DNA of 64,000 nucleotides from Paracoccaceae bacterium (GCA_020637675.1 JACKKD010000002.1:434001-498000), one strand, 5' to 3'. Shown: positions 49,958 through 58,714, counted from the first letter of the stretch. The notes: generated from the sequence alone by a model not told the origin. Made by a program: numbers and translations.

Positions 49958-50392
49958 ATGAAGGAACGCAAGCGGACCGCCGCACGACAGTTCATCGAGG
50001 CGATCCCGCATTCGCGCGCGCTCGGGCTGGTGCTGGACGAGATCGGCGACGGCGTGGCGGTGATCTCGATGCCATGGGACGCCCGGCTCGTCGGCGACCC
50101 GCAGACCGGCGTCATCCACGGCGGCGCGGTCTCGGCCCTGATGGACACCTGCGGCGGGGCGGCGGTGATGAGCCACCCGACCGGCGCGGTCGGCACCGCG
50201 ACGCTCGACCTCAGGATCGACTACATGCGGCCAGCGACGCCCGGCGCGCGGATCACCGCGCGGGCGGAATGCTATCATGTCACCCGCTCGGTCGCCTTCG
50301 TCCGCGCCACCGCCCATGACGGCGAAGAGGGCCGCCCCGTCGCCGCCGCGACCGGCGCATTCACCCTGGAGCGGCCGGAGGCGCGGAAATGA
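49958..50392 (+). CDS. PaaI-family thioesterase 1
   Basis: A 144-residue hotdog-fold acyl-CoA thioesterase. The conserved helix region is TGVIHGGAVSALMDTCGGAAVMSH (HGG motif with the acidic residue in MDTCGG), with LDLRIDYMRPATPGARITARAE as strand region. ATG 49958 has GGAGCCGGGAAG upstream. It overlaps the next gene by 4 bases (ATGA). Likely hydrolyses acyl-CoA, perhaps aromatic or short-chain; it and the following paralogue were probably produced by duplication. Confidence 0.87.
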   Translation: MKERKRTAARQFIEAIPHSRALGLVLDEIGDGVAVISMPWDARLVGDPQTGVIHGGAVSALMDTCGGAAVMSHPTGAVGTATLDLRIDYMRPATPGARITARAECYHVTRSVAFVRATAHDGEEGRPVAAATGAFTLERPEARK

Positions 50393-50925
50393 CCCGGCGG
50401 CCTAAACCCGAACCGGTGCAGGTGGTGAAGGAGCGCCGCGACGCGGCACTGGCCGCGCTTGTGCATGGCGTGCCCTACATCCGCTTTCTTGGCATCGAGT
50501 TCGACCGCCGGGGCGATGAGCTGACGGCGATCCTGCCCTATGACGAAAAGCACATCGGCAACCCGCTGCTGCCCGCGCTTCACGGCGGGGTGACGGCGGC
50601 CTTCCTGGAGGTCACCGCGATCATCGAACTGGCCTGGGCACAGACCTGGGAAGAGATGGAGAGCGGTCGGCTCGACCCCCTGAGCCTCGCGCCCGGGCAC
50701 CTCCCGCGCCTGCCGAAGACCATCGACCTGACGGTCGATTACCTCCGCTCCGGCCTGCCGCGCGACGCCTACGCGCGGGCGCGGATCAACCGGTCGGGCC
50801 GACGCTATGCCAGCGTCCATGTCGAGGCCTGGCAGGACAACCGGTCGCGGCTCTTCGCGCAAGGTACGGGGCACTTCCTGATGCCCGAACGCGGTTGGCC
50901 GCTCGATGCGGGCGGCGATGGCTGA
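50389..50925 (+). CDS. PaaI-family thioesterase 2
   Basis: A 178-residue hotdog thioesterase related to the preceding one. Core motif NPLLPALHGGVTAAFLEVTAIIELAWAQ carries the HGG element; an insertion of about 30 residues (TWEEMESGRLDPLSLAPGHLPRLP) precedes the TIDLTVDYLRSGLPRDAYARARI strand region. It is translated with thioesterase 1 and overlaps the MATE gene start by 8 bases. Substrate unknown. Confidence 0.85.
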   Translation: MTRRPKPEPVQVVKERRDAALAALVHGVPYIRFLGIEFDRRGDELTAILPYDEKHIGNPLLPALHGGVTAAFLEVTAIIELAWAQTWEEMESGRLDPLSLAPGHLPRLPKTIDLTVDYLRSGLPRDAYARARINRSGRRYASVHVEAWQDNRSRLFAQGTGHFLMPERGWPLDAGGDG

Positions 50926-52222
50926 GATCACCCATGCCCGCGTCCTGAGGATCGCGGCGCCCATCGTCCTTTCGAATGCGACGGTGCCGCTTCTCGGCGC
51001 CGTGGATACGGGCGTCGTCGGCCAGTTGGGGCAGGCGGCGCCGATCGGCGCGGTGGGGATGGGGGCGGTGATCCTCGCCTCGGTCTACTGGATCTTCGGC
51101 TTCCTGCGCATGGGGACATCGGGCCTCGTCGCCCAGGCGCATGGCGCCCGCGATCCCGCCGAGACGGGCGCGATCCTGATGCGGGCGCTGATGATCGGCG
51201 GGGCGGCGGGCGCGGTCTTCATCCTCGCGCAGGGGCTCCTCTTCCGCGCCGCCTTCGCGCTCGCCCCGGCCTCGACCGAGGTGGAAGCCCTGACCCGCGC
51301 CTATCTCGCCATCCGCATCTGGGGGGCGCCCGCGACCATCGCGCTCTATGCCGTGACCGGTTGGCTCATCGCGGTGGAACGGACGCGCGGGGTGCTGGCG
51401 CTCCAGCTCTGGATGAACGGGCTCAACATCGCGCTCGACCTCCTCTTCGTGCTCGGGCTCGGCTGGGGCGTGGCGGGTGTCGCCGTGGCGACGCTGATCG
51501 CGGAGTGGACGGGTCTCGCCTTCGGCCTCTGGCTTTGCCGGGGTGGCTTCGCGGGCGGTCAGTGGCGGGACTGGGCGCGGGTCTTCGACCGGGTCCGGTT
51601 GGCGCGGATGATGCGGGTGAATGGCGACATCATGGTGCGCTCGGTCCTCCTGCAGGGGGCCTTCACCACCTTCGTCTTCTGGGGCGCGCATTTCGGCGAC
51701 GTCACGCTCGCGGCCAACCAGGTCCTGTTGCAGTTCCTCGAAATCACCGCCTACGGGCTCGACGGCTTTGCCTTCGCCGCCGAGACGCTGGTGGGCCAGG
51801 CCGTGGGGGCACGACGACCCGTTGCGGTCCGACGCGCCTCGGTGATTGCGAGCCAGTGGGGCGGGGCCGGCGCGGTTCTTCTCTGCCTCGTCTTCTGGAT
51901 TGCGGGCCCCTTGCTCATCGACCTGATGGCGACCGAGCCCGAGGTGAGGGCGGCGGCGCGGGAATACCTGCCCTGGGTGGCGCTCGCGCCCGTGATCGGA
52001 ATCGCAAGCTGGATGTTCGACGGCATCTTCATCGGTGCGACGTTGAGCCGCGAGATGCGCAACGCGATGGTCGTCTCGGTCGCGATCTATCTCGTGGCGC
52101 TTCTGATCCTGCCCGGCGCGATCGGCAACCACGGGCTCTGGGCCTCCCTCATGGTGCTCAACGTCGCGCGCGGAGCGACGATGGCGCTGCGATACCCGCG
52201 CGCGGAGGCGGTGGCGGCATAG
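50918..52222 (+). CDS. MATE-family efflux protein (DinF-like)
   Basis: A 434-residue inner-membrane transporter with 12 hydrophobic segments, using ion gradients to export toxic compounds. The N-terminal pattern RVLRIAAPIVLSNATVPLLGAVDTGVVGQLG and the later FMRMGTSGLVAQAHGA-like segment (IFGFLRMGTSGLVAQAHGA) are typical of DinF/NorM proteins. ATG 50918 is used (a GTG/ATG at 50906 is possible); its first bases overlap the thioesterase 2 gene. End segment APVIGIASWMFDGIFIGAT is also family-like. Confidence 0.9.
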   Translation: MAEITHARVLRIAAPIVLSNATVPLLGAVDTGVVGQLGQAAPIGAVGMGAVILASVYWIFGFLRMGTSGLVAQAHGARDPAETGAILMRALMIGGAAGAVFILAQGLLFRAAFALAPASTEVEALTRAYLAIRIWGAPATIALYAVTGWLIAVERTRGVLALQLWMNGLNIALDLLFVLGLGWGVAGVAVATLIAEWTGLAFGLWLCRGGFAGGQWRDWARVFDRVRLARMMRVNGDIMVRSVLLQGAFTTFVFWGAHFGDVTLAANQVLLQFLEITAYGLDGFAFAAETLVGQAVGARRPVAVRRASVIASQWGGAGAVLLCLVFWIAGPLLIDLMATEPEVRAAAREYLPWVALAPVIGIASWMFDGIFIGATLSREMRNAMVVSVAIYLVALLILPGAIGNHGLWASLMVLNVARGATMALRYPRAEAVAA

Positions 52223-52285
52223 CGCGCCAACACCCGCCCTTGCCGGCGCGGGACACTCCCCAGGGCATTTCGGGACAGGTTGAGG

Positions 52286-52624
52286 TCAGAAGAGGGCGAG
52301 CACGGCCTCGGGCGGGCGACCGAGCGCGGCGCGGCCCCGGTGCAGTACGAGCGGGCGCTCGATGAGCACGGGGTGCGCGGCCATGGCGGCCACCAGAGTG
52401 TCCTCGTCTGCGGTTGCGAGCCCGAGGTCGCGGAAGACAGGTTCACCCCTGCGGACAAGGTCGCGGGCGGGGCGACCGAGCGCCGCGAGGGCGGCGCGGA
52501 GTTCTGCTTCCGCGGGCGGGTCCTGGAGGTAGAGCCGCACCTCCGGCGCGATGCCGCGCGCTTCGAGAAGCGCGAGCGCCGCGCGCGATTTCGAGCAGTG
52601 GGGATTGTGCCAGATCGTCGTCAG
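52286..52624 (-). CDS. arsC: ArsC/Spx-family protein with probable CTG start
   Basis: A 112-residue thioredoxin-fold protein of the ArsC family. Cys in TTIWHNPHCSKSRAAL is the catalytic arsenate-reductase cysteine; RLYLQDPPAEAELRAALAALG and RRGEPVFRDLGLA plus LIERPLVLHRGRAALGRPPEAV complete the family. The family start (M)TTIWHNP coincides with CTG at 52624, which overlaps the pyrD stop as CTGA; AGGGGGGA lies 6 bases upstream, and no ATG/GTG/TTG is nearby in frame. So initiation at CTG, coupled to pyrD, is likely. Arsenate reduction is not proven. Confidence 0.75.
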   Translation of the reverse strand: MTTIWHNPHCSKSRAALALLEARGIAPEVRLYLQDPPAEAELRAALAALGRPARDLVRRGEPVFRDLGLATADEDTLVAAMAAHPVLIERPLVLHRGRAALGRPPEAVLALF

Positions 52625-53679
52625 AGCCAGTCCCCCCTTCCGCTGCCGACCGCGTCCGCCAGGGTCGCGAATCCCTCCCGCGCTGCCAGGGCGTCGAGCC
52701 CGCGGGCGATGTCGGAAACGAGCGAAAGTCCCTGGAAAACCAGCGCCGAATAGAGTTGCACGGCCGAGGCGCCGGCGCGGATCTTCGCCCAGGCGTCCGC
52801 GGCCGAGGCGATGCCGCCCGCGCCGATGAGCGGAATGCGGCCCTCCGTCAGGTGATGGAGCCGGGCGAGGACCCTTGTCGAACGCTCGAAGAGCGGCACG
52901 CCGGAAAGGCCGCCTGCCTCGCCCGCGTGGCGGCTCTTCAGCCCGTCGCGGGCGAGCGTTGTATTGGTTGCGATTACCGCGTCGATGCCCGAGGCGAGCG
53001 CGACCTCGGCCACGTCGGCCAGTTCGGCCTCCGCAAGGTCGGGCGCGATCTTGAGAAAGACCGGGACCGGCCGGGCGAGGGCTCCCCGCGTCTCCATCAC
53101 GCCCGAGAGCAGCGCCGAAAGCGCCGCCTTGCCCTGCAGGTCGCGGAGCCGCTCGGTGTTCGGCGAGGAGACGTTGACAGTGGCAAAATCGACGTGCGGC
53201 CCGGCCAGCGCGAGGACGCGGGCGAAATCGGCGGCGCGGTCGGCGGAGGTCTTGTTGGCGCCGAGGTTGAGGCCCACGGGCACCCGCCGGTCGGCCCGCG
53301 CGAGGCGTGCGGCGATGGCCTCGGCGCCGTCGTTGTTGAAGCCGAAGCGGTTGATGACGGCGCGATCCTCGGGCAGGCGGAAGAGCCGGGGTTTGGGGTT
53401 GCCGGGCTGCGGCAGGGGCGTGGCCGCGCCCACCTCGACGAATCCGAACCCCGCACGGGTGAGCGCGCCCACGGCTTCGGCGTTCTTGTCGTAGCCGGCG
53501 GCGAGGCCGACGGGATTGGGCAGGTCGAGCCCGGCGAGGCGGGTCCTTAGCCTCGCCGAGGTCACGGGGCCGGGAAGCGGCACGAGGCCGAACCGGAGCG
53601 CCTTGAGCGAGAGCCCGTGCGCAAGCTCGGGGTCGAGCCGGTGCAGCGTGCAAAGGCCCGCGCGTTCGAGCGGCGTCAC
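52621..53679 (-). CDS. pyrD: Dihydroorotate dehydrogenase (quinone), class 2
   Basis: PyrD oxidises dihydroorotate to orotate and passes electrons to membrane quinone. The 352-residue enzyme has the N-terminal membrane-associated part (LERAGLCTLHRLDPELAHGLSLKAL), then the FMN barrel with AAGYDKNAEAVGALTRAGFGFVEVG, VGLNLGANKTS, VNVSSPNTERLRDLQGK (catalytic serine region, class 2), ATNTTLARDG and IPLIGAGGIASAADAWAKIRAGASAVQLYSALVFQG. Start GTG 53679 overlaps the DUF952 stop (GTGA). Its stop is inside the following arsC start. Confidence 0.95.
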   Translation of the reverse strand: MTPLERAGLCTLHRLDPELAHGLSLKALRFGLVPLPGPVTSARLRTRLAGLDLPNPVGLAAGYDKNAEAVGALTRAGFGFVEVGAATPLPQPGNPKPRLFRLPEDRAVINRFGFNNDGAEAIAARLARADRRVPVGLNLGANKTSADRAADFARVLALAGPHVDFATVNVSSPNTERLRDLQGKAALSALLSGVMETRGALARPVPVFLKIAPDLAEAELADVAEVALASGIDAVIATNTTLARDGLKSRHAGEAGGLSGVPLFERSTRVLARLHHLTEGRIPLIGAGGIASAADAWAKIRAGASAVQLYSALVFQGLSLVSDIARGLDALAAREGFATLADAVGSGRGDWL

Positions 53680-54014
53680 AGCAGCCCCTCGGGGAAGATG
53701 TGGCCCGTCGCGCCGAGGGGAAGCGACTTGTCCCAGACCACGTCCGCAAGGTGAAGGCGGCGGTAGAGGTGTGGAAAGAGCGCGCCGCCGCGCGAGGGTT
53801 CCCACCTGAGAGCCGATCCGAGTTGATCCGGGGCGACGGCGACGATGACGAGATCGCTTTCCTCGGCGAAATGCCGGGCCGCCGTCTCGGCCACCTGCGC
53901 GGCGGTCGAGAGATGGATGTATCCGTCGGCAAGATCCACCGGCGCGCCGTCGGTTTCGCCCGCGCCGCGGAAGGCGTCCCACTCGGATCGGCGGAAGATC
54001 TTGTAGATCAGCAT
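53676..54014 (-). CDS. DUF952 family protein
   Basis: A 112-residue small protein. YKIFRRSEWDAFRGAG, VDLADGYIHLSTAAQVAETAARHF and LFPHLYRRLHLADVVW match the DUF952 pattern (GFIHLS-type motif); the fold is related to ADP-ribosyl-binding proteins but the function is not known. It is the first gene before pyrD and overlaps it by 4 bases, an arrangement I remember as usual in Rhodobacteraceae. ATG 54014 is the natural start. Confidence 0.85.
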   Translation of the reverse strand: MLIYKIFRRSEWDAFRGAGETDGAPVDLADGYIHLSTAAQVAETAARHFAEESDLVIVAVAPDQLGSALRWEPSRGGALFPHLYRRLHLADVVWDKSLPLGATGHIFPEGLL

Positions 54015-54181
54015 GGCGACCTCATGCCTCGCGCCCGCCCCGCGGTCAATGGCCGGGACGTTTCACCCTGCCGTCATGTGTGAACGCGAGAAACGTGGGG
54101 GCGAGGCCGCGAGGAACTTTGACAGGCGCGCCGCCCGGCCGCAATGTAGTGCCATATTCGCGCCATAGGGAGATTGAGATC

Positions 54182-55705
54182 ATGATCACGCCCGTCCGTC
54201 GCCTCGCCGCGACGCTTCTCTCCGCGACCGCGCTTTCGCTTGCCGCGGGTCCTGTTCTTGCCGAGACAGTGAAGCTCACCCTTCTGGGCGTCGGCGATGC
54301 CTACGCCTTCGCCGAAGAGGACGGCCGCGGCGGCTTCGCCCGGCTGAATGCCGTTGCCAAGGCCGAGCGCGCGGCGAATCCGAACACGCTCTATCTCTTC
54401 GACGGCGACATGCTTTCGCCCTCGCTCCTTTCCGGCTTCGACAAGGGGCAGAACACGATCGACCTGACGAACCTCGTGCCCTTCGACCTTGCCGTCCCCG
54501 GCAACCATGAATTCGACTTCGGGCCGGAGAACTTCTTCGAGAAGATGAAGGCGTCGAAATATCCCTGGGCCGCGATCAACATCACCAATGCCGACGGCTC
54601 GCCCATCGAGGGCCTGGGCGGCGTCATGGTGAAGGATGTGGGCGGGCTCAAGGTCGCGCTGGTCCCCGTGGCGCAGGACACCACGCCAGAGGTGGCAAGC
54701 GCGGGCGACCTCAAGTTCCTGCCGACGGTGGACACCGCCGTCGCCGCCGCGAAGCAGGCGCGCGAGGATGGCGCCGACATCGTCGTGGGCGTGGTGCAGA
54801 CCGACATGACGAACGACCGCAAGCTCATCGCCTCCCACGCCTTCGACGTGATCCTGTCGGGTGACGACCACTCCTACGCCACGGCCTATGACGGCGTGAC
54901 CGTCTACGTCGAAACCTCGATGGACGCGCGCTTCCTCTCGCCCGTCGACCTGACGGTCGAGATCGGCGCCGACAAGGACGGAAAGCGCACGATCGACTGG
55001 GTGCCTTCGTTCCGCTTCATCGACACCGCAACGATCACGCCGGACCCCGAGACGCAGGCGATGGTTGATGAGTTCCAGAAGAAGCTCGACGAAAGCCTGA
55101 ACGTCGAGATCGGCACGACCGAGGTGCCGCTCGACAGCCGCAGGAACGTGGTCAGGGCCGAGGAATCGGCAATGGGCAACGTGATCGCAGACGCCATGCG
55201 CGCGGCGACCGGGGCCGATATCGGCTTCACCAACGGCGGCGGCATCCGTGCCGACCGGACCTACGATCCCGGCGCCGTGCTGACGCGCCGCGACATCCTG
55301 ACCGAGCTTCCCTTCGGCAACGTCACCGTGCTGACCGAGCTTCCGGGCAGCCAGATCCTTGCCGCGCTGGAAAACGGGGTGAGCCAGGTCGAGAAGGGCG
55401 CGGGCCGCTTCCCGCAGGTTTCGGGGATGAGCTTCGCCTTCGACGCCTCGGCCCCTGCGGGGTCGCGCGTCTCCGAGGTGATGGTGGGCGACCAGCCGCT
55501 CGATCCGGACAAGGTCTACACGGTGGCGACCAACGACTACATGCTGTCGGGCGGCGACGGCTATTCGGCACTCGGCGGCGGCAAGGTCATCGTGAACGCG
55601 GGCAACGGCAACCTCATGGCAAACGACGTGATCGACTACATCGCCCGGTCCGGCAAGGTCACGACCGGGGTCGAGGGCCGTATCAAGAAGCTCGGCGCGA
55701 ACTGA
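54182..55705 (+). CDS. Exported 5'-nucleotidase-like metallophosphatase with altered ligands
   Basis: A 507-residue periplasmic protein with signal peptide (ends GPVLAE, about 27). The fold follows UshA/5'-nucleotidase: metallophosphatase domain with DGD (74-76) and GNHEFDFG (107-114), then the C-terminal domain with NVIADAMRAATGADIGFTNGGGIRAD and TNDYMLSGGDGYSAL. The first metal motif, normally DxH, reads GDAY (38-41), the mid-domain His is replaced by Q or T (VVGVVQTD), and the last GHxH is GDDH (227-230), so metal binding or specificity must differ. ATG 54182 has GGGAGA upstream. The substrate is unknown. Confidence 0.82.
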   Translation: MITPVRRLAATLLSATALSLAAGPVLAETVKLTLLGVGDAYAFAEEDGRGGFARLNAVAKAERAANPNTLYLFDGDMLSPSLLSGFDKGQNTIDLTNLVPFDLAVPGNHEFDFGPENFFEKMKASKYPWAAINITNADGSPIEGLGGVMVKDVGGLKVALVPVAQDTTPEVASAGDLKFLPTVDTAVAAAKQAREDGADIVVGVVQTDMTNDRKLIASHAFDVILSGDDHSYATAYDGVTVYVETSMDARFLSPVDLTVEIGADKDGKRTIDWVPSFRFIDTATITPDPETQAMVDEFQKKLDESLNVEIGTTEVPLDSRRNVVRAEESAMGNVIADAMRAATGADIGFTNGGGIRADRTYDPGAVLTRRDILTELPFGNVTVLTELPGSQILAALENGVSQVEKGAGRFPQVSGMSFAFDASAPAGSRVSEVMVGDQPLDPDKVYTVATNDYMLSGGDGYSALGGGKVIVNAGNGNLMANDVIDYIARSGKVTTGVEGRIKKLGAN

Positions 55706-55892
55706 CCCGGTGGACCCGGTGCGGGAAGATTTCTGCACCGGGCCTTGTGACGAGGTGGTTTTTCGGCTATATCAACTGCCGCGACGTTACCACTTTCGAC
55801 CACTGTCTCCGTCTTCGGCCTCAGTTTATCGATAGGACTGACTGCGCCGGGCCGCCGCATTCCGTGGGCGGCAGATGAAAGGAGACATCACG

Positions 55893-56099
55893 ATGGCTAC
55901 GGGCTCCGTGAAGTGGTTCAATGCGACGAAGGGCTTCGGCTTCATCGCTCCCGATGGTGGCAAGAAGGACGTGTTCGTCCATATCTCCGCCGTCGAGCGC
56001 GCGGGCATCCGCGAACTGAAGGACGGCCAGAAGGTCACCTTCGACATCGAGGCCGGCCGCGACGGCCGTGAATCGGCGACGAACCTCGCGCTCGCCTGA
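55893..56099 (+). CDS. cspA: Cold-shock protein 1
   Basis: A 68-residue single-domain nucleic-acid-binding protein of the CspA type: GSVKWFNATKGFGFIAPD with RNP1 and KKDVFVHISAVERAG with RNP2. ATG 55893 is preferred over 55875 because it matches the usual MATGxVKWFN start, and AAGGAGA lies about 9 bases upstream. A perfect terminator follows. The 187-base region before it has an AT-rich TTTATCGATAGG patch as possible -10; leader-based cold induction is possible but not shown. Confidence 0.95.
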   Translation: MATGSVKWFNATKGFGFIAPDGGKKDVFVHISAVERAGIRELKDGQKVTFDIEAGRDGRESATNLALA

Positions 56100-56123
56100 G
56101 GCGGGACGCCAGGAACCGTAAGG

Positions 56124-56150
56124 AAGGCGGGGCCATGGCCCCGCCTTTTT
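56124..56150 (+). terminator. Rho-independent terminator after cspA
   Basis: AAGGCGGGGCC (56124-56134) pairs exactly with GGCCCCGCCTT (56137-56147) around a 2-base centre, then TTT follows. It is 25 bases past the cspA stop. Confidence 0.9.
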
Positions 56151-56250
56151 CATTTCCAGCCTCGGGCTGGCATCGGGTTGCGATCGACCCGGGCCGGCCA
56201 GCCGTGCCGGCACGCGCCCCCGCGGCTCGCGGCCCCGAGCGAACAACCCA

Positions 56251-56283
56251 TTGATGCAATTCATGACACGGACTATCGTCATG
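56251..56283 (+). promoter_or_regulatory. Promoter-like element of the RTX gene with palindrome
   Basis: TTGATG (56251-56256) and TATCGT (56274-56279) have a 17-base spacer and would give a 62-base leader before ATG 56348. CATGAC (56262-56267) and GTCATG (56278-56283) form an exact 6-bp inverted repeat with a 10-base centre that covers the spacer and -10, so it may be an operator. Confidence 0.4.
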
Positions 56284-56347
56284 GATGAATTCGCGCGAAC
56301 CATTTTTCGACCGACGGAGACCTTCAATCATTTTTTCGGAGGCTATC

Positions 56348-57819
56348 ATGTCCGCACAGACGACGCCGAACCTCCCGGCCCTTGTTCCCGTCTTCGGAAC
56401 GCCCGGCAACGACACTCTCGCAGCGACGGCGGAAGGCCAGTCCCTCTTCGGGCGGGCCGGGCGCGACACTCTGTCGAGCCTCTTCAACAACACCGCGCTT
56501 TTCGGCGGCGCGGGCCACGACCGGGTCGAGGTCTTTCTGGACCTGACCGACGGTGTGCCCGTTCCCCTCTTCGAGGCGAACGTCTGGGTGGACGGTGGAT
56601 CGGGGGAGGACAGGATCACGGTGGACGCCACGTTCTTCTCCTTCGACTCCCCCGTGCGGATGTCGATGCATGTCGACGGCGGGTCAGGGTCTGACGTGAT
56701 CGACGTCTCGTCCGTCTCGAACGGTCTTCTGGACAGCGTCGTCGTCAACACGATCGACGGCGGCAGTGGCAACGACGCCATTACCGCCTATGCGGTCGGA
56801 GGCGACTTCTTCGGCAACGAGAGCACCGCGATCAACGAGATCCGGGCGGGTGCGGGTGACGATCATGTCAGGGCAAGCGCCACGGTCTTCTCGAACGGCA
56901 GCCAACTGGCGAGCAACACATCGACGGGGGCGCGGGCAACGACGTGTTGTGGGCGAGCACCTATGTCGACTCGAACTCCGGCGCGCCGGAGGGCCGCAAC
57001 ACGCTCGTCGGTGGTGCGGGGCATGACACGCTCATCGTCGACAATTTCTCCTCGCTGGATGGTGAGAACTACGCCAGCACGCTGACATCCCAACTCAGCG
57101 GCGGCAGCGGCAACGACAGCCTGACGGCCACGATGCTGGCGCTGGCAGAATGCAGCGCCGTCGCAACCAACTTCCTCGATGGCGGATCGGGCGATGACAT
57201 GCTCTCGGCCAGCGCCACGTCCGGCGCATATCTTGACGCCTACTCGGTGATCGAGAACACGCTTATCGGCGGTGCCGGGCACGACATCCTGACGGCCTTC
57301 GCCGATGCCAACTACTATCACCTGGAGGACGACTACGGCGATCCCGCCTTCCGCGGCTCGGCGCACAATCTTCTCGACGGCGGTTTCGGGAACGACGTGC
57401 TGACGGCCATCGCCGCCGCCGGCAGCGGGGGCTTCAGCGAACTCCATGGCGGGGCGGGCAACGATGCGCTGACCGCCATTGGCGGAGAGGACAACCTGCT
57501 CGACGGTGGGGCCGGCCGCGACACGCTCACAGGAAGCGACGGCACCGACCTGATCCGCGGCGGAACCGGAGCGGATTGTCTGACCGGCGGCGACGGGGCC
57601 GAACAGTTCATCTTCGCCACCGGCGATGGCAGCGACCGGCTTCTCGACTTCGAGGATGGCCTCGACCTCATCCGCATTGCCGCCGGAGCGGCGGGTTTCT
57701 CGGCGATGACGGTCATCGACCAGGGCCTCGACACGCTCGTTCGGTTCGCAAATGTCGCGGTGGTCCTCGAGGGCGTGGACGCGGCGCTGATCGACGCGGG
57801 GGATTTCCTCTTCGGTTGA
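56348..57819 (+). pseudogene. RTX-type calcium-binding repeat protein, interrupted by a frameshift
   Basis: Repeats of the RTX kind (GGxGxDxLxG-like: GGAGHDRVEVF, DGGSGEDRITV, GGSGSDVIDVSS, GGSGNDAITAYA, then GGAGHDTLIVD, GGSGNDSLTAT, GGSGDDMLSASA, GGAGRDTLTGSDGTDLIRGGTGADCLTGGDGA) fill the gene. Bases 56348-56919 are read in one frame and 56920-57819 in the next: the first frame loses the repeat pattern at 56920, while the second frame there reads IDGGAGNDVLWAS. One base seems to be missing at 56919/56920 (an intact reading would give SNTIDGGAGND). Repaired, the protein is about 490 residues. Sequencing error, a true pseudogene, or programmed shift are all possible. ATG 56348 has GGAGG upstream. 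RTX proteins of this type are usually secreted by type I export; the C terminus FVNDFLFG-like (AGDFLFG) fits. Confidence 0.8.
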
Positions 57820-57985
57820 GCGCGGGAGCCGAAACGTGCTGCCCCGGCCGGGATGCGCGGCGGCAGGCGCCCCGCCTTGTCAGCGCTTAACTGTTCTTTC
57901 TCGTCCAGTCGGGACGACCCCTCGGCTGTCCGTCCGCCGTGCGACCGCGAGCCGATCTTTGTCGGCCTCCGGTCCGGGCCTCGGC

Positions 57986-58234
57986 CTATTCCGCGGCGTG
58001 CTGAAGTGTCTCCGTCACGCCGATGCCGAGCAGATAGGCGCCCTCGCCCGCGCGGGCGATGAGGTCGGCAAGCGTCGGCGGACGCTCGAACAGCAATTCT
58101 TCGGAGCGGGTGCCGTCACGGGTGACAAGAACGGCGATCCGTCCCGCGGCCGGCCAGGCGGTCGTCTTCTGGCGCTCTGTTGCCGTTCCGGCACGGGCGC
58201 GCACGAGTCCGATGAAATCCGTCGCCCCGACCAT
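57986..58234 (-). CDS. Small protein A of a paralogous pair
   Basis: An 82-residue protein whose C-terminal half (IAVLVTRDGTRSEELLFERPPTLADLIARAGEGAYLLGIGVTETL) matches the second small protein 58433-58714 (VTVTDDGRTTREVWFDQTPTLGQLVARLGPECYVVSIAMKRR) in spacing and pattern. ATG 58234 is supported by GAGG 8 bases upstream; the frame open to 58405 is not conserved. I do not recognise the family. Confidence 0.6.
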   Translation of the reverse strand: MVGATDFIGLVRARAGTATERQKTTAWPAAGRIAVLVTRDGTRSEELLFERPPTLADLIARAGEGAYLLGIGVTETLQHAAE

Positions 58235-58432
58235 GGCCAAACCTCGCAGACACCGAATCACGAGCGCCCCGGAGGCGCCTGTTGCAACAGTCCCGCTCGG
58301 GGCGAATTGTGGCAAGTTTGTGGTGGAAGAAGCCGCTCGCGCGGTGGGCCTGCGGGACAATGCCCCGCCAGCCCAGTCATTGTCCTGAGTTCCAGCGCCG
58401 ATCATGGCCGGAGTAGGGCAACTGCCCGTGCC

Positions 58433-58714
58433 TCATTCGGCGGCGAGTGCGAGCCGGATGCGTTCGCGCAGCGGCCGGCGCTTCATCGCGATGGACACGA
58501 CGTAGCACTCCGGCCCGAGCCGCGCGACGAGCTGGCCCAGCGTCGGCGTCTGGTCGAACCAGACCTCGCGCGTGGTCCTTCCGTCGTCCGTCACGGTGAC
58601 GCAGCAGCGTGAAATCCGCGCCAGCGCACGCCGCCGGCCGGCCCGTGCCTTGTCGCTCAGCCGGCGTCCGACCTCGGTCGACAACCGGTCGACCAGTTCC
58701 TCGTTCACGGTCAT
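58433..58714 (-). CDS. Small protein B of a paralogous pair
   Basis: A 93-residue soluble protein with a charged N-terminal helix (ELVDRLSTEVGRRLSDKARAGRRRALARI) and the same beta/alpha core as 57986-58234 (T/V-D-D-G-x(3-4)-R/E-E...PTLxxLVAR-x-G-x-x-x-Y). ATG 58714 has AAGGGGGG about 5 bases upstream. It is 198 bases upstream of its paralogue on the same strand. Function unknown. Confidence 0.6.
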   Translation of the reverse strand: MTVNEELVDRLSTEVGRRLSDKARAGRRRALARISRCCVTVTDDGRTTREVWFDQTPTLGQLVARLGPECYVVSIAMKRRPLRERIRLALAAE

